DNA of 64,000 bases from Actinomadura coerulea (GTDB taxonomy: Bacteria > Actinomycetota > Actinomycetes > Streptosporangiales > Streptosporangiaceae). Positions 19,188 to 28,368 of this stretch are shown piece after piece. Numbering within the stretch: position 1 is the first letter of the stretch; every line of letters begins with the position of its first letter. The notes beneath the pieces are model-generated. The model was not told where the DNA came from. It did not search any database and saw only the letters and a list, made by a program, of their open reading frames with translations. A program made the translations under genes and the position numbers. Location: assembly GCF_014208105.1 (NCBI RefSeq), contig NZ_JACHMQ010000001.1:2480001-2544000 (forward strand), given 5' to 3'.

Positions 19188-20126
19188 TCAGGACCCTTCG
19201 CGGGTCTTGTGGTCCCATCGCGCCGGGTCGGCCTCCAGCGCGGAGCGGTCCCAGCCTGCGAGGTCGGCCGCCGCCTCGTAGGTGCCCTGCAGGAACTCCA
19301 GTAGGGCCCGGTCGGGGTCGGGATCCTCCCGCACCGCCTCGTACGGGAGCAGGAACTGGCCGTTCTCCCTGCTGTAGAAGGCGGCGGACGGGCCCACCGG
19401 GCGGTCGGCGAACCCGTCGGGCTCGGGGTAGGCGTAGGCGTAGAAGGCTCCCTCCTCGCCGCCGCCGGGCCAGAACCCGCAGCTGCTGAGCTCCCGCGAG
19501 TAGCCCTCGACCATCACCCAGTCTCCGCAGTTCGGGGCGCCTCCGGGGTGCTCGGGCGCGTCCCGCCCGGAGAAGCGCGTGCAGGCGAGGTCCATGGCGC
19601 CCCAGAAGAAGTGCACGGGGCTGACCTTGCCGATGTACTGGGACCGGAACTCCCCCAGCACGCGCGCGGCCTGGAGCAGTTGGCGCCAGAACAGGTGAGC
19701 CGCCTCGGGATCGTAGGAGGCGTGCTGGTCGTCCTCCTCGAACGGGATCGCCGGTTCGACCTCGTTCGGGCGTGCCTGGATGTGCGTCTCGATCCCCAGC
19801 TCGTGCAGGGCGGCCATCGTCCGGGTGTAGAACCGCGACACCGGCATGGGCGCGAGCTCGAACTCCCGGAGGCTGCCGTCCGACGTGCGCAGCCGCAGCC
19901 GGTGGTCGACGAAGTCGAACTCGACGTCGAACGCGCCGCCCCCGTACGGGATCGCGGACGTGGTCAGCCCGCGCGGGCTGACGTACAGCGTCACGTTCCA
20001 CCAGTGGTTCACCAGCGGCGCGTGGGCCAGACGCACCTTGCCGACGATCTGCGTCCACATGTGCAGCGTGTCGCGCGTCGCCGTCCAGTCGGCGACGCGC
20101 AGCCGCGGCCAGGGCTGCTGTTCCAC
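19188..20126 (-). CDS. DUF5996 family protein
   Basis: A 312-residue soluble protein. It shows the DUF5996 pattern: an N-terminal WTATRDTLHMWTQIVGKVRLA block, NHWWNVTLYVSPRGLTT, a middle FDFVDHRLRL, then VSPVHFFWGAMDLACTRFSG and a C-terminal LLPYEAVR. Conserved Trp/His-rich segments suggest a ligand or cofactor site but no reaction is known. GTG start at 20124-20126 is preceded by a G-run. It is 62 bp downstream-adjacent to the DUF4132 gene on the same strand and may share its transcript. Confidence 0.82.
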   Translation of the reverse strand: MEQQPWPRLRVADWTATRDTLHMWTQIVGKVRLAHAPLVNHWWNVTLYVSPRGLTTSAIPYGGGAFDVEFDFVDHRLRLRTSDGSLREFELAPMPVSRFYTRTMAALHELGIETHIQARPNEVEPAIPFEEDDQHASYDPEAAHLFWRQLLQAARVLGEFRSQYIGKVSPVHFFWGAMDLACTRFSGRDAPEHPGGAPNCGDWVMVEGYSRELSSCGFWPGGGEEGAFYAYAYPEPDGFADRPVGPSAAFYSRENGQFLLPYEAVREDPDPDRALLEFLQGTYEAAADLAGWDRSALEADPARWDHKTREGS

Positions 20127-20244
20127 CAGGCCCCCCTTCCAGCCGGAACATCCGGGTCATGCCCCGGATCGGGCTTCCGCAACAGTGCGGGACGGGACGT
20201 TCCGCATCGAGCCTCGGGGGGCCGCGGCGGTGGCCGCGGGGGCG

Positions 20245-22740
20245 TCAGTCCGGTCGGGCGCCGGGATCGAGGTCCCGCCGGACGGCCAGCGCGGCCGCGC
20301 GGTGCTCGGCGGCCGCGGCCGGGTCCGTCCCGTCGAGGACGGCGGCGATCCCCTCGCGGGCCAGCGCCTCGGCGTGGCGGTACCCCAGCCTCGGGGCCAG
20401 TTCCAGCGCCTGCCGGTGCAGGCGCAGGGCCTCCTCCGGCTGACCCGCCAGCCGGCACGTCTCGGCATGGCCGTAGAGGAAGTGGATCTTCCAGTGCTCC
20501 TCGAACAGCTCGTCCAGCAGGGCGAAGGCCCGGCGGTGCGCGTCCAGCGCCTCCTCGTACCGGCCCGCCTGCCGCAGGGCGACGCCCAGGCAGTTCAGGC
20601 ACCAGGCCTCGTTGTGCCGGTGGCCGTCCTCGCGGGCCAGCGCGAGCGCCCCTTCCAGGTGCCCCGTCGCCTCACCGGGCTCCTCGGCGGCGATGGCGAC
20701 GCCGAGGGTGATCCGGGCCGTCAGCGCGGGCGGCCAGGCCGGGTCGGCGTGCGGGATCTCCAGCACGGTGCGGGCGAGCCGCGCCGCCTCCTCGCGGTGC
20801 CCGAGCTGGAGCATCGCCCACGCCTCGTACGCGGTCGCGTGGGCGGTGCCCGTCGGGCAGCCCGCGTCGCGGTACAGCCCGCCCGCCCGCCGGAAGAGGT
20901 CGAGGGGCTCCTCGACCCGGCCCTCGTCCCACTTCAGGTAGCCCCGGCGCATGGTCAGCTCGGCCTCGGTCCTGACGTTCCCGGCCCGGGACACCAGCGG
21001 TTCCGCCGCCTCGTACGCGGCGTCCGCCTCCGCCATCCGTCCCGCGTTGTAGCGGGCGAAGCCGAGGTCGCTGTGCGCCTCCGCCAGTCGCAGCGGGTCG
21101 TCCAGGCGCCGCGCGGCGGCCAGCGAATGCTCGAAGAGGACGTTCAGGTGCGTCGTGCCGCAGCGCCGGGCGAAGAAGGCCCGCATGCGGCGGGGAAGCT
21201 CGCACACGTGCGCGTCGGCTCCGGCGGCGACCGCCGCATCGAAGACGGCCATCAGGTTGGTGTACTCGGTGGCGAACCAGAGGAGCGCCGCGTGCTTGCC
21301 CGTGAACTCGGGCAGGTCGGCCGGCGGCCGGCCCGCGGAGGTCTCCAGGGCCGGGGACAGGTACGACACCGCGGCGTCGGCGGCGGCCGCCGCGTGCACG
21401 TAGTAGTCGAGCACCCGGCCGAGCGCCCGCTCCCGCTCGGCGGGCGGGTCCTGCTCGGCGGCGGCCCGGCGCGCGTGCTGGCGCACCAGGTCGTGCAGCC
21501 GGTAGCGCCCGGCCGCCGGCTGCTGGACGAGGTGCGCGTCGAGAAGGTCCTCCAGCATCGCCCGGGCGGCGCGCGGCGGCACGTCCGCCAGCGCCGCGGC
21601 CACGTGCTCGTCGAAGGTCGATCCGGGCACCAGGCCCAGCAGGCGGAAGAAGCGGCGCCGCCCCCGGTCCAGCTGCCTCACGGACATCGCGAACGCCGTG
21701 TCGAACTCCGTGGCCCCCTCGGCCATCCGCTCGACGAGGATGCCCACGGTCCAGCCCGGCCGGTGCCGCAGCCGCGCCGCCGCCAGCCGCAGCGCCAGCG
21801 GCAGGTGGCCGCACCGCCGCAGCACCTCGGCGGCGGCCTCCGGCTCGCGGGCCAGCCGGCCGTCGGGTCCGCCCGGGTCGCCGCTGGCGCGGGCCAGCAG
21901 CTCGGCGCCCTCCAGCGGCGTCAGCACGTCCAGCGACACCGGGGGCACCTCCTCCAGGCCCAGCAGCCGGTTGCGGCTGGTGACCAGCGCGACGGACGGG
22001 CCGGCGCCGGGCAGCAGCGGGCGGACCTGGTCGGCGTCCGCGGCGTTGTCGAGCACCACCACGGCCCGCCGGTGCGCCAGTTCCGAGCGCCAGCAGGCGG
22101 CCAGCGGCTCGATGCCGCCCTCCTGCGGGATCTTCTCCGACGGCACGTCCAGGGCGGCGAGCAGGGCCCGCAGCGCGGGGTCGGGGCCGAGCGGCTCCCG
22201 CCCGGCGGTGAAGCCGTGCAGGTCGATGTAGAGCTGGGCGTCGGGATACGCGGCGGCGAGCCGGTGCGCGGCGTGCACCGCGAGGCACGTCTTGCCGACG
22301 CCCGCCATGCCGTCCACGGCGACCACGCCGCCGGCGCCCACCGCGGCGAGCACGGCCGCGAGCTCGGCCTCGCGTCCGGTGAAGTCGGGGACGTCGCGCG
22401 GCAGGTCGTTGCGGGGCGGGCGCGGCGCGCCGGCGGGCGGCGCCGGGGGCTGGACCTGCCGGCTGGTCTTCGGCGGCGCGGGCAGCGGGCTGGAGGCCCG
22501 CTCCCAGAGGGGGCGCAGCGGGCGGGGGTCGCGCTTGAGGAGCCGGCAGAGCGCGATCACCGCCGTCCACGGCGGCACCGTCTGGCCGCTGAGGTACCGC
22601 GACAGCGAGGACGAGCTGAGCCCGGCGTCCCGCGCGAGGGCCCGGACGCCGCGTCCGGACAGCTCCTGGAGCATGCGCAGCCGGGCCGCGAGCTCGTCCT
22701 GGGGATCGGCCTTCTCCGCCCGACGCCGCTGCACGACCAC
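20245..22740 (-). CDS. HTH/STAND NTPase/TPR transcriptional regulator
   Basis: An 831-residue regulator of the XRE-NB-ARC-TPR type. The N-terminal HTH (about 15-70, with ALARDAGLSSSSLSRYLSG) is followed by a nucleotide-binding domain with Walker A GMAGVGKT near 160 and Walker B VVVLDN near 250. The last 350 residues are TPR-like pairs. Such proteins bind DNA in an ATP- and ligand-dependent way and often control specialised metabolism or development. Start is GTG at 22738-22740 behind a G-rich ribosome site; a second in-frame GTG two codons later is equally possible. It is divergent from the AhpD-like gene, which may be a target. Confidence 0.87.
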   Translation of the reverse strand: MVVQRRRAEKADPQDELAARLRMLQELSGRGVRALARDAGLSSSSLSRYLSGQTVPPWTAVIALCRLLKRDPRPLRPLWERASSPLPAPPKTSRQVQPPAPPAGAPRPPRNDLPRDVPDFTGREAELAAVLAAVGAGGVVAVDGMAGVGKTCLAVHAAHRLAAAYPDAQLYIDLHGFTAGREPLGPDPALRALLAALDVPSEKIPQEGGIEPLAACWRSELAHRRAVVVLDNAADADQVRPLLPGAGPSVALVTSRNRLLGLEEVPPVSLDVLTPLEGAELLARASGDPGGPDGRLAREPEAAAEVLRRCGHLPLALRLAAARLRHRPGWTVGILVERMAEGATEFDTAFAMSVRQLDRGRRRFFRLLGLVPGSTFDEHVAAALADVPPRAARAMLEDLLDAHLVQQPAAGRYRLHDLVRQHARRAAAEQDPPAERERALGRVLDYYVHAAAAADAAVSYLSPALETSAGRPPADLPEFTGKHAALLWFATEYTNLMAVFDAAVAAGADAHVCELPRRMRAFFARRCGTTHLNVLFEHSLAAARRLDDPLRLAEAHSDLGFARYNAGRMAEADAAYEAAEPLVSRAGNVRTEAELTMRRGYLKWDEGRVEEPLDLFRRAGGLYRDAGCPTGTAHATAYEAWAMLQLGHREEAARLARTVLEIPHADPAWPPALTARITLGVAIAAEEPGEATGHLEGALALAREDGHRHNEAWCLNCLGVALRQAGRYEEALDAHRRAFALLDELFEEHWKIHFLYGHAETCRLAGQPEEALRLHRQALELAPRLGYRHAEALAREGIAAVLDGTDPAAAAEHRAAALAVRRDLDPGARPD

Positions 22741-22914
22741 CGTCCCCCCGCCTCCCGTCCCACCGCGGCGAAACTCCCGCGGGCGCGTCGCCGCTGCTCA
22801 GAGGCGTTGCGGCTGTCCCACGGCGTCCCATCGACGTCGTCATCGTAGGCCGTCCGGGCTGGAATCGGGACATGCCCCCGAGGGACGGGGGCACGACCGC
22901 GGAGGAGAACGCAG

Positions 22915-23370
22915 ATGCAGTCCCGTATGAAGAACCCCGCCATGGTCCTGTCCGGCGCGATGCAGCCGATCCAGGAGCTCTTCAAGGCCGTGCACACCGG
23001 CGGAGTCCCGGAGGAGACCCTGGAGCTGGTGCACCTGCGGGTCAGCCAGATCAACGGCTGCAGCGCCTGCGTCGACGCCGGCGCCAAGACGGCGCGCAAG
23101 GCGGGGGTGACCGACGAGCGGCTGGCCACCGTCGCCGCCTGGAGGGAGGCCCCCTACTTCACCGACGAGGAGCGCGCGGCGTTGGCCCTGGCCGAGGCCG
23201 CGACGCGGCTGGCCGACCGCGCCGACGCCGTGAGTGACGACGTCTGGGACACGGCCGCCACCTACTTCGACGAGAAGCAGCTGGCCGCGATCGTCCTCAT
23301 GATCGGCGTCACCAACCTGTTCAACCGGCTCAACGCCACGACCCGGCAGATCGCCGGCGCGTGGGGCTGA
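22915..23370 (+). CDS. Carboxymuconolactone decarboxylase family / AhpD-like protein
   Basis: A 151-residue alpha-helical protein with the family signature LRVSQINGCSACVDAGAK, including the CxxC pair used for peroxide or thiol chemistry in AhpD. Length is typical for the stand-alone alkylhydroperoxidase-like group. ATG at 22915 follows GGAGGAGAA. It is divergent from the STAND regulator and 48 bp upstream of a DUF1801 gene on the same strand; the two probably share a transcript. No peroxiredoxin gene is next to it. Confidence 0.9.
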   Translation: MQSRMKNPAMVLSGAMQPIQELFKAVHTGGVPEETLELVHLRVSQINGCSACVDAGAKTARKAGVTDERLATVAAWREAPYFTDEERAALALAEAATRLADRADAVSDDVWDTAATYFDEKQLAAIVLMIGVTNLFNRLNATTRQIAGAWG

Positions 23371-23418
23371 GCAGGCCCGGTCCAGCGACGACCCCTCACC
23401 GACCAGGAGGATCCAGCC

Positions 23419-23892
23419 ATGAGCGAGACGAAGAAGACCAGCGGGACCACGGCGTCCGGCGAGAAGTTCGACGGCTTCACCGCCGAGGAGCGGGCGGCGA
23501 TGAAGGACCACGCCCAGGAGCTGAAGAAGGCCGCGCGCCGCGGCCCGGCCAGGGCCACGGCCGACGGGGAGAGCGACGTCCTCGCCAAGATCGCCGAGAT
23601 GGAGGAGGCGGACCGCGCCATCGCCGGGCGGCTGCACGAGATCGTCCGGGCCGCCGCGCCGGACCTCGTGCCGAGGCTCTGGTACGGCCAGCCGGCCTAC
23701 TCCAAGGACGGCAAGGTGCTGTGCTTCTTCCAGGCCAGGGCCAAGTTCAAGACGAGGTACCCGACCCTCGGGTTCAGCGACGTGGCGGCCCTCGACGAGA
23801 GCGCCATGTGGCCGACCTCCTTCGCCCTGCCGGAGCTGACCGCCGAGGGCGAGGAGCGCATCGCCGAGCTGGTGGGGCGGGCCGCGGGCTGA
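23419..23892 (+). CDS. DUF1801 domain protein (YdhG-like)
   Basis: A 157-residue soluble protein. A charged, lysine-rich N-terminal helix (about 1-60) precedes the DUF1801 domain, recognisable by [19 protein letters not shown] followed by a short beta-sheet segment. The family is widespread and of unknown biochemical role. ATG at 23419 has AGGAGG upstream. Probably cotranscribed with the AhpD-like gene. Confidence 0.85.
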   Translation: MSETKKTSGTTASGEKFDGFTAEERAAMKDHAQELKKAARRGPARATADGESDVLAKIAEMEEADRAIAGRLHEIVRAAAPDLVPRLWYGQPAYSKDGKVLCFFQARAKFKTRYPTLGFSDVAALDESAMWPTSFALPELTAEGEERIAELVGRAAG

Positions 23893-23927
23893 GGGCGCGG
23901 CGGGCGGCGCCCCGGGGCCTGCTAGCC

Positions 23928-23947
23928 TGAGTTTAGACCTAAACTCA
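23928..23947. promoter_or_regulatory. MarR-type operator for the SDR-marR operon
   Basis: TGAGTTTAG-AC-CTAAACTCA is a perfect palindrome with 9-bp arms directly abutting the ribosome site AAGGAGGG, 14 bp before the SDR ATG. AT-rich in a GC-rich context. Because the second gene of the operon is a MarR regulator, autorepression is the simplest reading. Confidence 0.7.
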
Positions 23948-23961
23948 AGGAGGGTTCCGAC

Positions 23962-24684
23962 ATGGCGCGCACGATCGTGGTCAGCGGCGGCGGCACCGGC
24001 ATCGGCAGGGCGGTGGCGGCGCGCTTCGCGGCCGGCGGGGACCGGGTGGCCGTCGTCGGCCGCCGCGCCGGGGTGCTGGAGAAGGCGGCCGGGGAGATCG
24101 GCGGCACGGCGCTGCCGGCGGACCTGGCCGACCCCGCCGAGGTCGAGCGCGTCCGCGCCGGGCTGGCCGAGCGCTTCGGAGGGATCGACGTGCTGGTCAA
24201 CGCCGCGGGCGGCAACGCCGAGTACCACGGCGGCCCCGGCGGCGTCCTGGAACAGTGGACGAGCAACTTCCGCACCAACGTGCTGACGTCGGTCCTGCCG
24301 ACCGAGGCGCTGCGCGACCTGCTGAACCCATCGGGGCGGGTCGTGTTCATCTCCTCGGTCGCGGCGCTGCGCGGCTCCCGCGGCACGTCCTACGGCCCGA
24401 TGAAGGCCGCCCTGCACCCGTACGCCTTCGATCTCGCCGCCGCCCTCGGGCCGCGCGGCATCACGGTCAACGTGGTCGCACCGGGATACATCGAGGACAC
24501 CGAGTTCTTCGGCGGCTCCATGAGCGACGAGCGCCGCGCGGCGCTGGTCGCGCAGACCCACACCGGGCGGGCCGGGACGCCGGGGGACGTCGCCGAGACC
24601 GTGCACTGGCTCGCCTCACCCGGCGCCGGGCACGTCACCGCGCAGATCGTCCAGGTCAACGGCGGTGCCGAGCGTGGCCGCTGA
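23962..24684 (+). CDS. Short-chain dehydrogenase/reductase
   Basis: A 240-residue classical SDR. The cofactor loop SGGGTGIG is at 8-15; an Arg pair after beta-2 (VVGRRAG) favours NADP(H). The NAAG motif, catalytic Ser (SSV) and YxxxK (YGPMK) are all intact. Substrate is unknown. It overlaps the marR gene by 20 bp and lies directly behind a palindromic operator, so it is probably induced when the MarR protein binds its ligand, which may be the SDR substrate. Confidence 0.92.
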   Translation: MARTIVVSGGGTGIGRAVAARFAAGGDRVAVVGRRAGVLEKAAGEIGGTALPADLADPAEVERVRAGLAERFGGIDVLVNAAGGNAEYHGGPGGVLEQWTSNFRTNVLTSVLPTEALRDLLNPSGRVVFISSVAALRGSRGTSYGPMKAALHPYAFDLAAALGPRGITVNVVAPGYIEDTEFFGGSMSDERRAALVAQTHTGRAGTPGDVAETVHWLASPGAGHVTAQIVQVNGGAERGR

Positions 24685-25204
24685 GCCGCCGCGCGACGGC
24701 GCCGACGCCATCCAGGACGCCTGGCGGCGGGAGCTGCCGGGCGTCCCGGTGGAGTCGATCGGGGTCGTCACCCGGATCTGGTGGGCAGCCAAGATCTTCG
24801 GCGACGAGCGCCGCCGCCTCCTGGCGGGCCTCGGGGTGGACGTCGCGACGCTGGACCTGCTGTCCACCCTGCGGCGCTCCGGCCCGCCGTACCGGATGAG
24901 CCCCGGCGAGCTGGCCGACGCCTGCATGGTGACGCGCGGGGCGATCACCCAGCGGGTGGAGCGCGCCGCCGGGGCCGGGCTGGTCGAGCGGACCACCGCC
25001 GGCTCCGGGTACCACGCGCGCGCGGTCGCCCTCACCGGGGAGGGCCGCGCCCTGCTCGACCGCGTCGTCGCCGACCTGCTCGCGGCCGAGGACCGGCTCA
25101 TCGGCCACCTCGCCCCCGACCGCCGCGATCAGCTCGCCGGCCTCCTGCGCGAACTGCTCGCCGGGCTCGGCGGCCCGAGCATGGCGGGGCAGGTCGGGGA
25201 CTGA
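24665..25204 (+). CDS. MarR-family transcriptional regulator
   Basis: A 179-residue winged-helix repressor. The DNA-binding part spans about 60-125, with MSPGELADACMVTRGAITQRVERAAGAGL as helix-turn-helix and a following wing. GTG at 24665 overlaps the SDR gene; a second GTG at 24674 is an alternative start. The perfect palindrome in front of the SDR gene is the likely operator. The operon ends 42 bp before the convergent helR stop, with a hairpin between. Confidence 0.9.
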   Translation: MPSVAAEPPRDGADAIQDAWRRELPGVPVESIGVVTRIWWAAKIFGDERRRLLAGLGVDVATLDLLSTLRRSGPPYRMSPGELADACMVTRGAITQRVERAAGAGLVERTTAGSGYHARAVALTGEGRALLDRVVADLLAAEDRLIGHLAPDRRDQLAGLLRELLAGLGGPSMAGQVGD

Positions 25205-25217
25205 CCCCTCGGGGCCC

Positions 25218-25246
25218 GGCCGGCCGGGGCGTCCGCCCGGCCGGCG
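25218..25246. terminator. Terminator hairpin between marR and helR
   Basis: A GC-only stem of 12 pairs with one bulged base (25218-25230 against 25235-25246) and a 4-nt loop, in the 42-bp gap between convergent genes. Confidence 0.55.
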
Positions 25247-27418
25247 TCAGGGACTCGTGAGGATGACGAGCTCCTGGGTCGCCCGGGTCATCGCGACATA
25301 GCGGTCGACCGCTCCTTCGATGCCCTCGCCGAACCCGTCCGGGTCCACGAGCACGACGAGGTCGAACTCCAGCCCCTTGGCCAGCTCGGGGGTCAGCGAC
25401 CGGACGCGGGGCCTTCCCGGGAACGCGGGGTCGCCGATGACGCAGGCGACTCCGTCGTCGTGGGCGTCGAGCCAGGCGTCGAGGACCCGGTCCAGGTCCG
25501 CGAGCGGTCCGCGGACGACGGGAACACCGGTGCGGCGGATCGAGGCCGGCACGTTGGCGTCCGGGAGGGCGGCCCGGATGACCGGCTCGGCCTCCGCCAT
25601 GATCTCCTCCGGCGTCCGGTAGTTGACGCCGAGGGACGCCTCCTCGATCCGGTCGAGCCCGACCCGTTCGAGCCGCTCGCGCCACGACTCGGTGAACCCG
25701 TGCCTGGCCTGCGCGCGGTCCCCGACGACGGTGAAGCTCCGCGACGGGCAGCGCAGCAGCAGCATCTGCCATTCCGCGTCGGTCAGCTCCTGCGCCTCGT
25801 CCACGACGACGTGCGCGAACGGGCCGGCGAGCATGTCGGGGTCGGCACCGGTCAGTGCGCTCTCGTCGACGAGGGCGTCGTGGAAGTCCTCGCCGCGCAG
25901 CATCGTCACCAGCCCCGTCCCGTACTCGTCGTCGGCCACCTCGATGAGGTCGTCCACGACCCTCTCCATGCGCTCGCGCTCGGCGGCGACGGCGGCCTCG
26001 TGGCGGCGCCTGCGCAGCGAGGCCCCCGGGTCGCCGAGGCACTGCCGCGCCGCGTCCAGGAGCGGCAGGTCCGCGACCGTCCAGGCCTGGGCGTCCTCGC
26101 GCTGCAGCCTGCGGATCTCGTCCCGGCCGAGCCAGGGAGCGCACAGCCGCAGGTAGGCGGGCACCGACCACAGGTCCGCGACGAGGTCGGCCGCCTCGAT
26201 CAGCGGCCACGCCCGGTTGAAGGCGGTGCGCAGCTCCCGGTCCTGCCGGAGCGACCTGCGGAGCAGGTCGGGCGACGCCGCGCCCTCGCCCTCGTCCGGC
26301 CCCGCGTGCTTGTCCGCGAGGATCGTGAGCAGCTCCTCCCAGATCTGGTCGCGCGCCTCGTTGTGCGGCGTGCCGGGCTCCGGCGCCTGGAACGCCTCGG
26401 CCCAGTCGGCGGGGCTCAGCCACACGTCGCCCCAGTGGGTGGTGACCTCCATGCCCTCCGCGGGCGGGTTCTCGTAGAACGCGACGGCCTTCTCGATCGC
26501 CTTCACCAGGTCCGCGGACGACTTCAGCCGGGCCACCTCCGGGTCGGCCTCGGCCCCCGCGCCGGCCCCCTCGGCGACGAGGTCGCGCAGGGTGCAGATC
26601 TGCACGCCCTCCTCCCCGAGGCTGGGGAGCACGTCGGACACGTAGGCCAGGTAGGGCTGGTGCGGGCCGACGAACAGGACGCCGCCCCGGTGGCGGCCGA
26701 GGCGGGGGTCGGAGTACAGCAGGTAGGCGGAGCGGTGCAGGGCGACGACCGTCTTGCCCGTCCCCGGTCCGCCGTCGACGACGAGGGCGCCGCGCGACCC
26801 CGCGCGGATGATCGCGTCCTGGTCGGCCTGGATGGTGCCGAGCACGTCGCGCATCCGGTCCGAGCGGTCGCTCCCCAGGCTCGCGATGAACGCGGACTGG
26901 TCGTCCAGCGCCGCGTGCCCGGCGAACCCGTCCGCGGTGAACACCTCGTCCCAGTAGTCGCTGATCCGGCCGCGGGTCCAGCGGTACCTGCGGCGGCTCG
27001 CGAGCCCCATCGGGTTGGCGTGGGTCGCCCCGAAGAACGGTTCGGCCGCCGGCGAGCGCCAGTCGAGCAGCAGCCGGCGGCCCGCGCTGTCGGTGAGACC
27101 GAGCCGCCCGATGTACACGGGGTCGGAGCCGTCCGCGCCGACCATGTGCCCGAGGCAGAGGTCCAGGCCGAAGCGGCGCAGCGTGCGCAGGCGGGAGGTC
27201 AGGCGATGGATCTCCATGTCCCGGTCCATCGCCCCCTGGCCGATCCCGCCCGGCGCCCTGCGCTCGGCTTCGAGGCGGTCGGACAGCTCGGAGACGGTCT
27301 GGTCGAGGCTCTCCGCGATGGCCGCGAAATGCCGCTCGTCACGCTCGATCAGCACCGGGTCGGCCTTGGCGGACAGCCGTTCGGGCAGGTCGAACACGCT
27401 GGCGGTCAGAGGATTCAC
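25247..27418 (-). CDS. helR: HelR-type RNA polymerase recycling motor ATPase (HelD/UvrD-like)
   Basis: A 723-residue superfamily 1 helicase-like ATPase. An N-terminal antiparallel coiled coil (about 25-90) that enters the RNA polymerase secondary channel in HelD proteins precedes Walker A GGPGTGKT at 216-223 and the later motifs VVDEAQELT and VVGDRAQA. HelR displaces rifamycin-stalled polymerase and gives rifamycin tolerance in actinobacteria. A 19-bp rifamycin-associated element lies about 175 bp upstream, matching known helR regulation and supporting HelR over a generic UvrD/HelD. The start codon is GTG with only a weak ribosome site. Confidence 0.88.
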   Translation of the reverse strand: MNPLTASVFDLPERLSAKADPVLIERDERHFAAIAESLDQTVSELSDRLEAERRAPGGIGQGAMDRDMEIHRLTSRLRTLRRFGLDLCLGHMVGADGSDPVYIGRLGLTDSAGRRLLLDWRSPAAEPFFGATHANPMGLASRRRYRWTRGRISDYWDEVFTADGFAGHAALDDQSAFIASLGSDRSDRMRDVLGTIQADQDAIIRAGSRGALVVDGGPGTGKTVVALHRSAYLLYSDPRLGRHRGGVLFVGPHQPYLAYVSDVLPSLGEEGVQICTLRDLVAEGAGAGAEADPEVARLKSSADLVKAIEKAVAFYENPPAEGMEVTTHWGDVWLSPADWAEAFQAPEPGTPHNEARDQIWEELLTILADKHAGPDEGEGAASPDLLRRSLRQDRELRTAFNRAWPLIEAADLVADLWSVPAYLRLCAPWLGRDEIRRLQREDAQAWTVADLPLLDAARQCLGDPGASLRRRRHEAAVAAERERMERVVDDLIEVADDEYGTGLVTMLRGEDFHDALVDESALTGADPDMLAGPFAHVVVDEAQELTDAEWQMLLLRCPSRSFTVVGDRAQARHGFTESWRERLERVGLDRIEEASLGVNYRTPEEIMAEAEPVIRAALPDANVPASIRRTGVPVVRGPLADLDRVLDAWLDAHDDGVACVIGDPAFPGRPRVRSLTPELAKGLEFDLVVLVDPDGFGEGIEGAVDRYVAMTRATQELVILTSP

Positions 27419-27592
27419 GTATCGGCTCCGGCTCGTGGTCGCTGGTCGTCTTCGCGGCCGGTTCCCGCGGACGCCGGGGGCCGGCCGGCGGACCGCCGTC
27501 CCCGCGCCACTCGCACGACGACGACGGCCCCCGCGCTGCGCCCCCGGTCTCCGCAGGTTCCGGCCTCGGCCGACGATTCTGCGGCACGACCC

Positions 27593-27611
27593 GGGTCTTG
27601 CCGCAAGCCCC
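27593..27611 (-). promoter_or_regulatory. Rifamycin-associated element (RAE) upstream of helR
   Basis: GGGTCTTGCCGCAAGCCCC (plus strand) is a 19-bp inverted repeat that matches the RAE as I recall it from actinobacterial rifamycin-inducible genes. A -10-like TATAGC (minus strand, plus about 27620-27625) lies just upstream in the direction of helR. It predicts induction of helR by rifamycins. Confidence 0.72.
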
Positions 27612-27687
27612 CCGGTGCGCTATACGTTGAGAATGGAGGGGGAAGTCTTTCCGCCCTCCGCGCCCCTCCCCGGATTCGCCTCCCGCC

Positions 27688-28179
27688 TCAGACCATGTAC
27701 TGGTCGTGGCGGTGGTAGAGGTCGGCCCACTCCTCCTCGCTGAGCCGCCGCCCGCTCCCCACGATCTCCGCCAGTTCCTCGAAGTAGGCCTCGCGCGGAG
27801 CACCCGGGGCGAACAGGACCAGCATCGAAGCCGCCCCGTGCGGGTTGTCGAACGCGTGGATACCGCCCGGAGGGACGAACAGGAAGTCGCCGGGCGAGGC
27901 GTCGGCCCAGCGGTCCCCGTCGTAGAGGGCGACGGTGCCGGACAGGACGAAGAACGACTCCGACATCGTCCTGTGGAAGTGCGCGCCCGCGCCGCGACCG
28001 GGCTCGGCCGCCATGTCCCACCGGTAGAGCCCGTACTGGCCGCCGGTGGATTCGCCCGTGGCCAGGTAGTGCACCTTCGAGCGCGTGCCGATCAGCAGGT
28101 CGGGCGCGGAGCCGCCCTTCCACATCGTGCCGCTGACCTCGCCCTCGTCACCGTGGTAGAGCTCTTTCGGGTACGACAT
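27688..28179 (-). CDS. Cupin-domain protein
   Basis: A 163-residue single cupin. The first metal-binding motif is seen in GAHFHRTMSESFFVLSG (His, His, Glu), and the second in PGGIHAFDNPHG. Likely a small metal-dependent enzyme or sensor; substrate unknown. ATG at 28177-28179 follows GAGGAGG; the longer open frame start is not supported. It sits upstream of helR on the same strand, but the RAE promoter lies between, so it is probably a separate unit. Confidence 0.85.
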   Translation of the reverse strand: MSYPKELYHGDEGEVSGTMWKGGSAPDLLIGTRSKVHYLATGESTGGQYGLYRWDMAAEPGRGAGAHFHRTMSESFFVLSGTVALYDGDRWADASPGDFLFVPPGGIHAFDNPHGAASMLVLFAPGAPREAYFEELAEIVGSGRRLSEEEWADLYHRHDQYMV

Positions 28180-28368
28180 TCCGGCCTCCTCTTCGACTGT
28201 CCGGCCCATCGTGGCGTCCGGCCGTGACACTTCCTCCGCCGCCGGTGCGCCGGGGCGGCGAACACGCCCGGCTCGCGGGAGCCGCCTGGCGCCGCCTGGG
28301 CGCCGCCCTGTGACGAGGGTCGGCGGCCGTGGTCGTTAGAGCCGGGTGTGGCCGGGTAGCCGTATGCG

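Noticed and set aside
19846-22848. 1000-codon frame antisense to the STAND/TPR regulator
   Set aside because: Stop codons are rare at this GC content; translation is Arg/Gly/Gln-rich without any domain.
22915-23370. ECF41 (COE) partner for the carboxymuconolactone decarboxylase gene
   Set aside because: The sigma factor is 24 kb away and no TGTCACA-N16-CGTC promoter was seen upstream of this gene.
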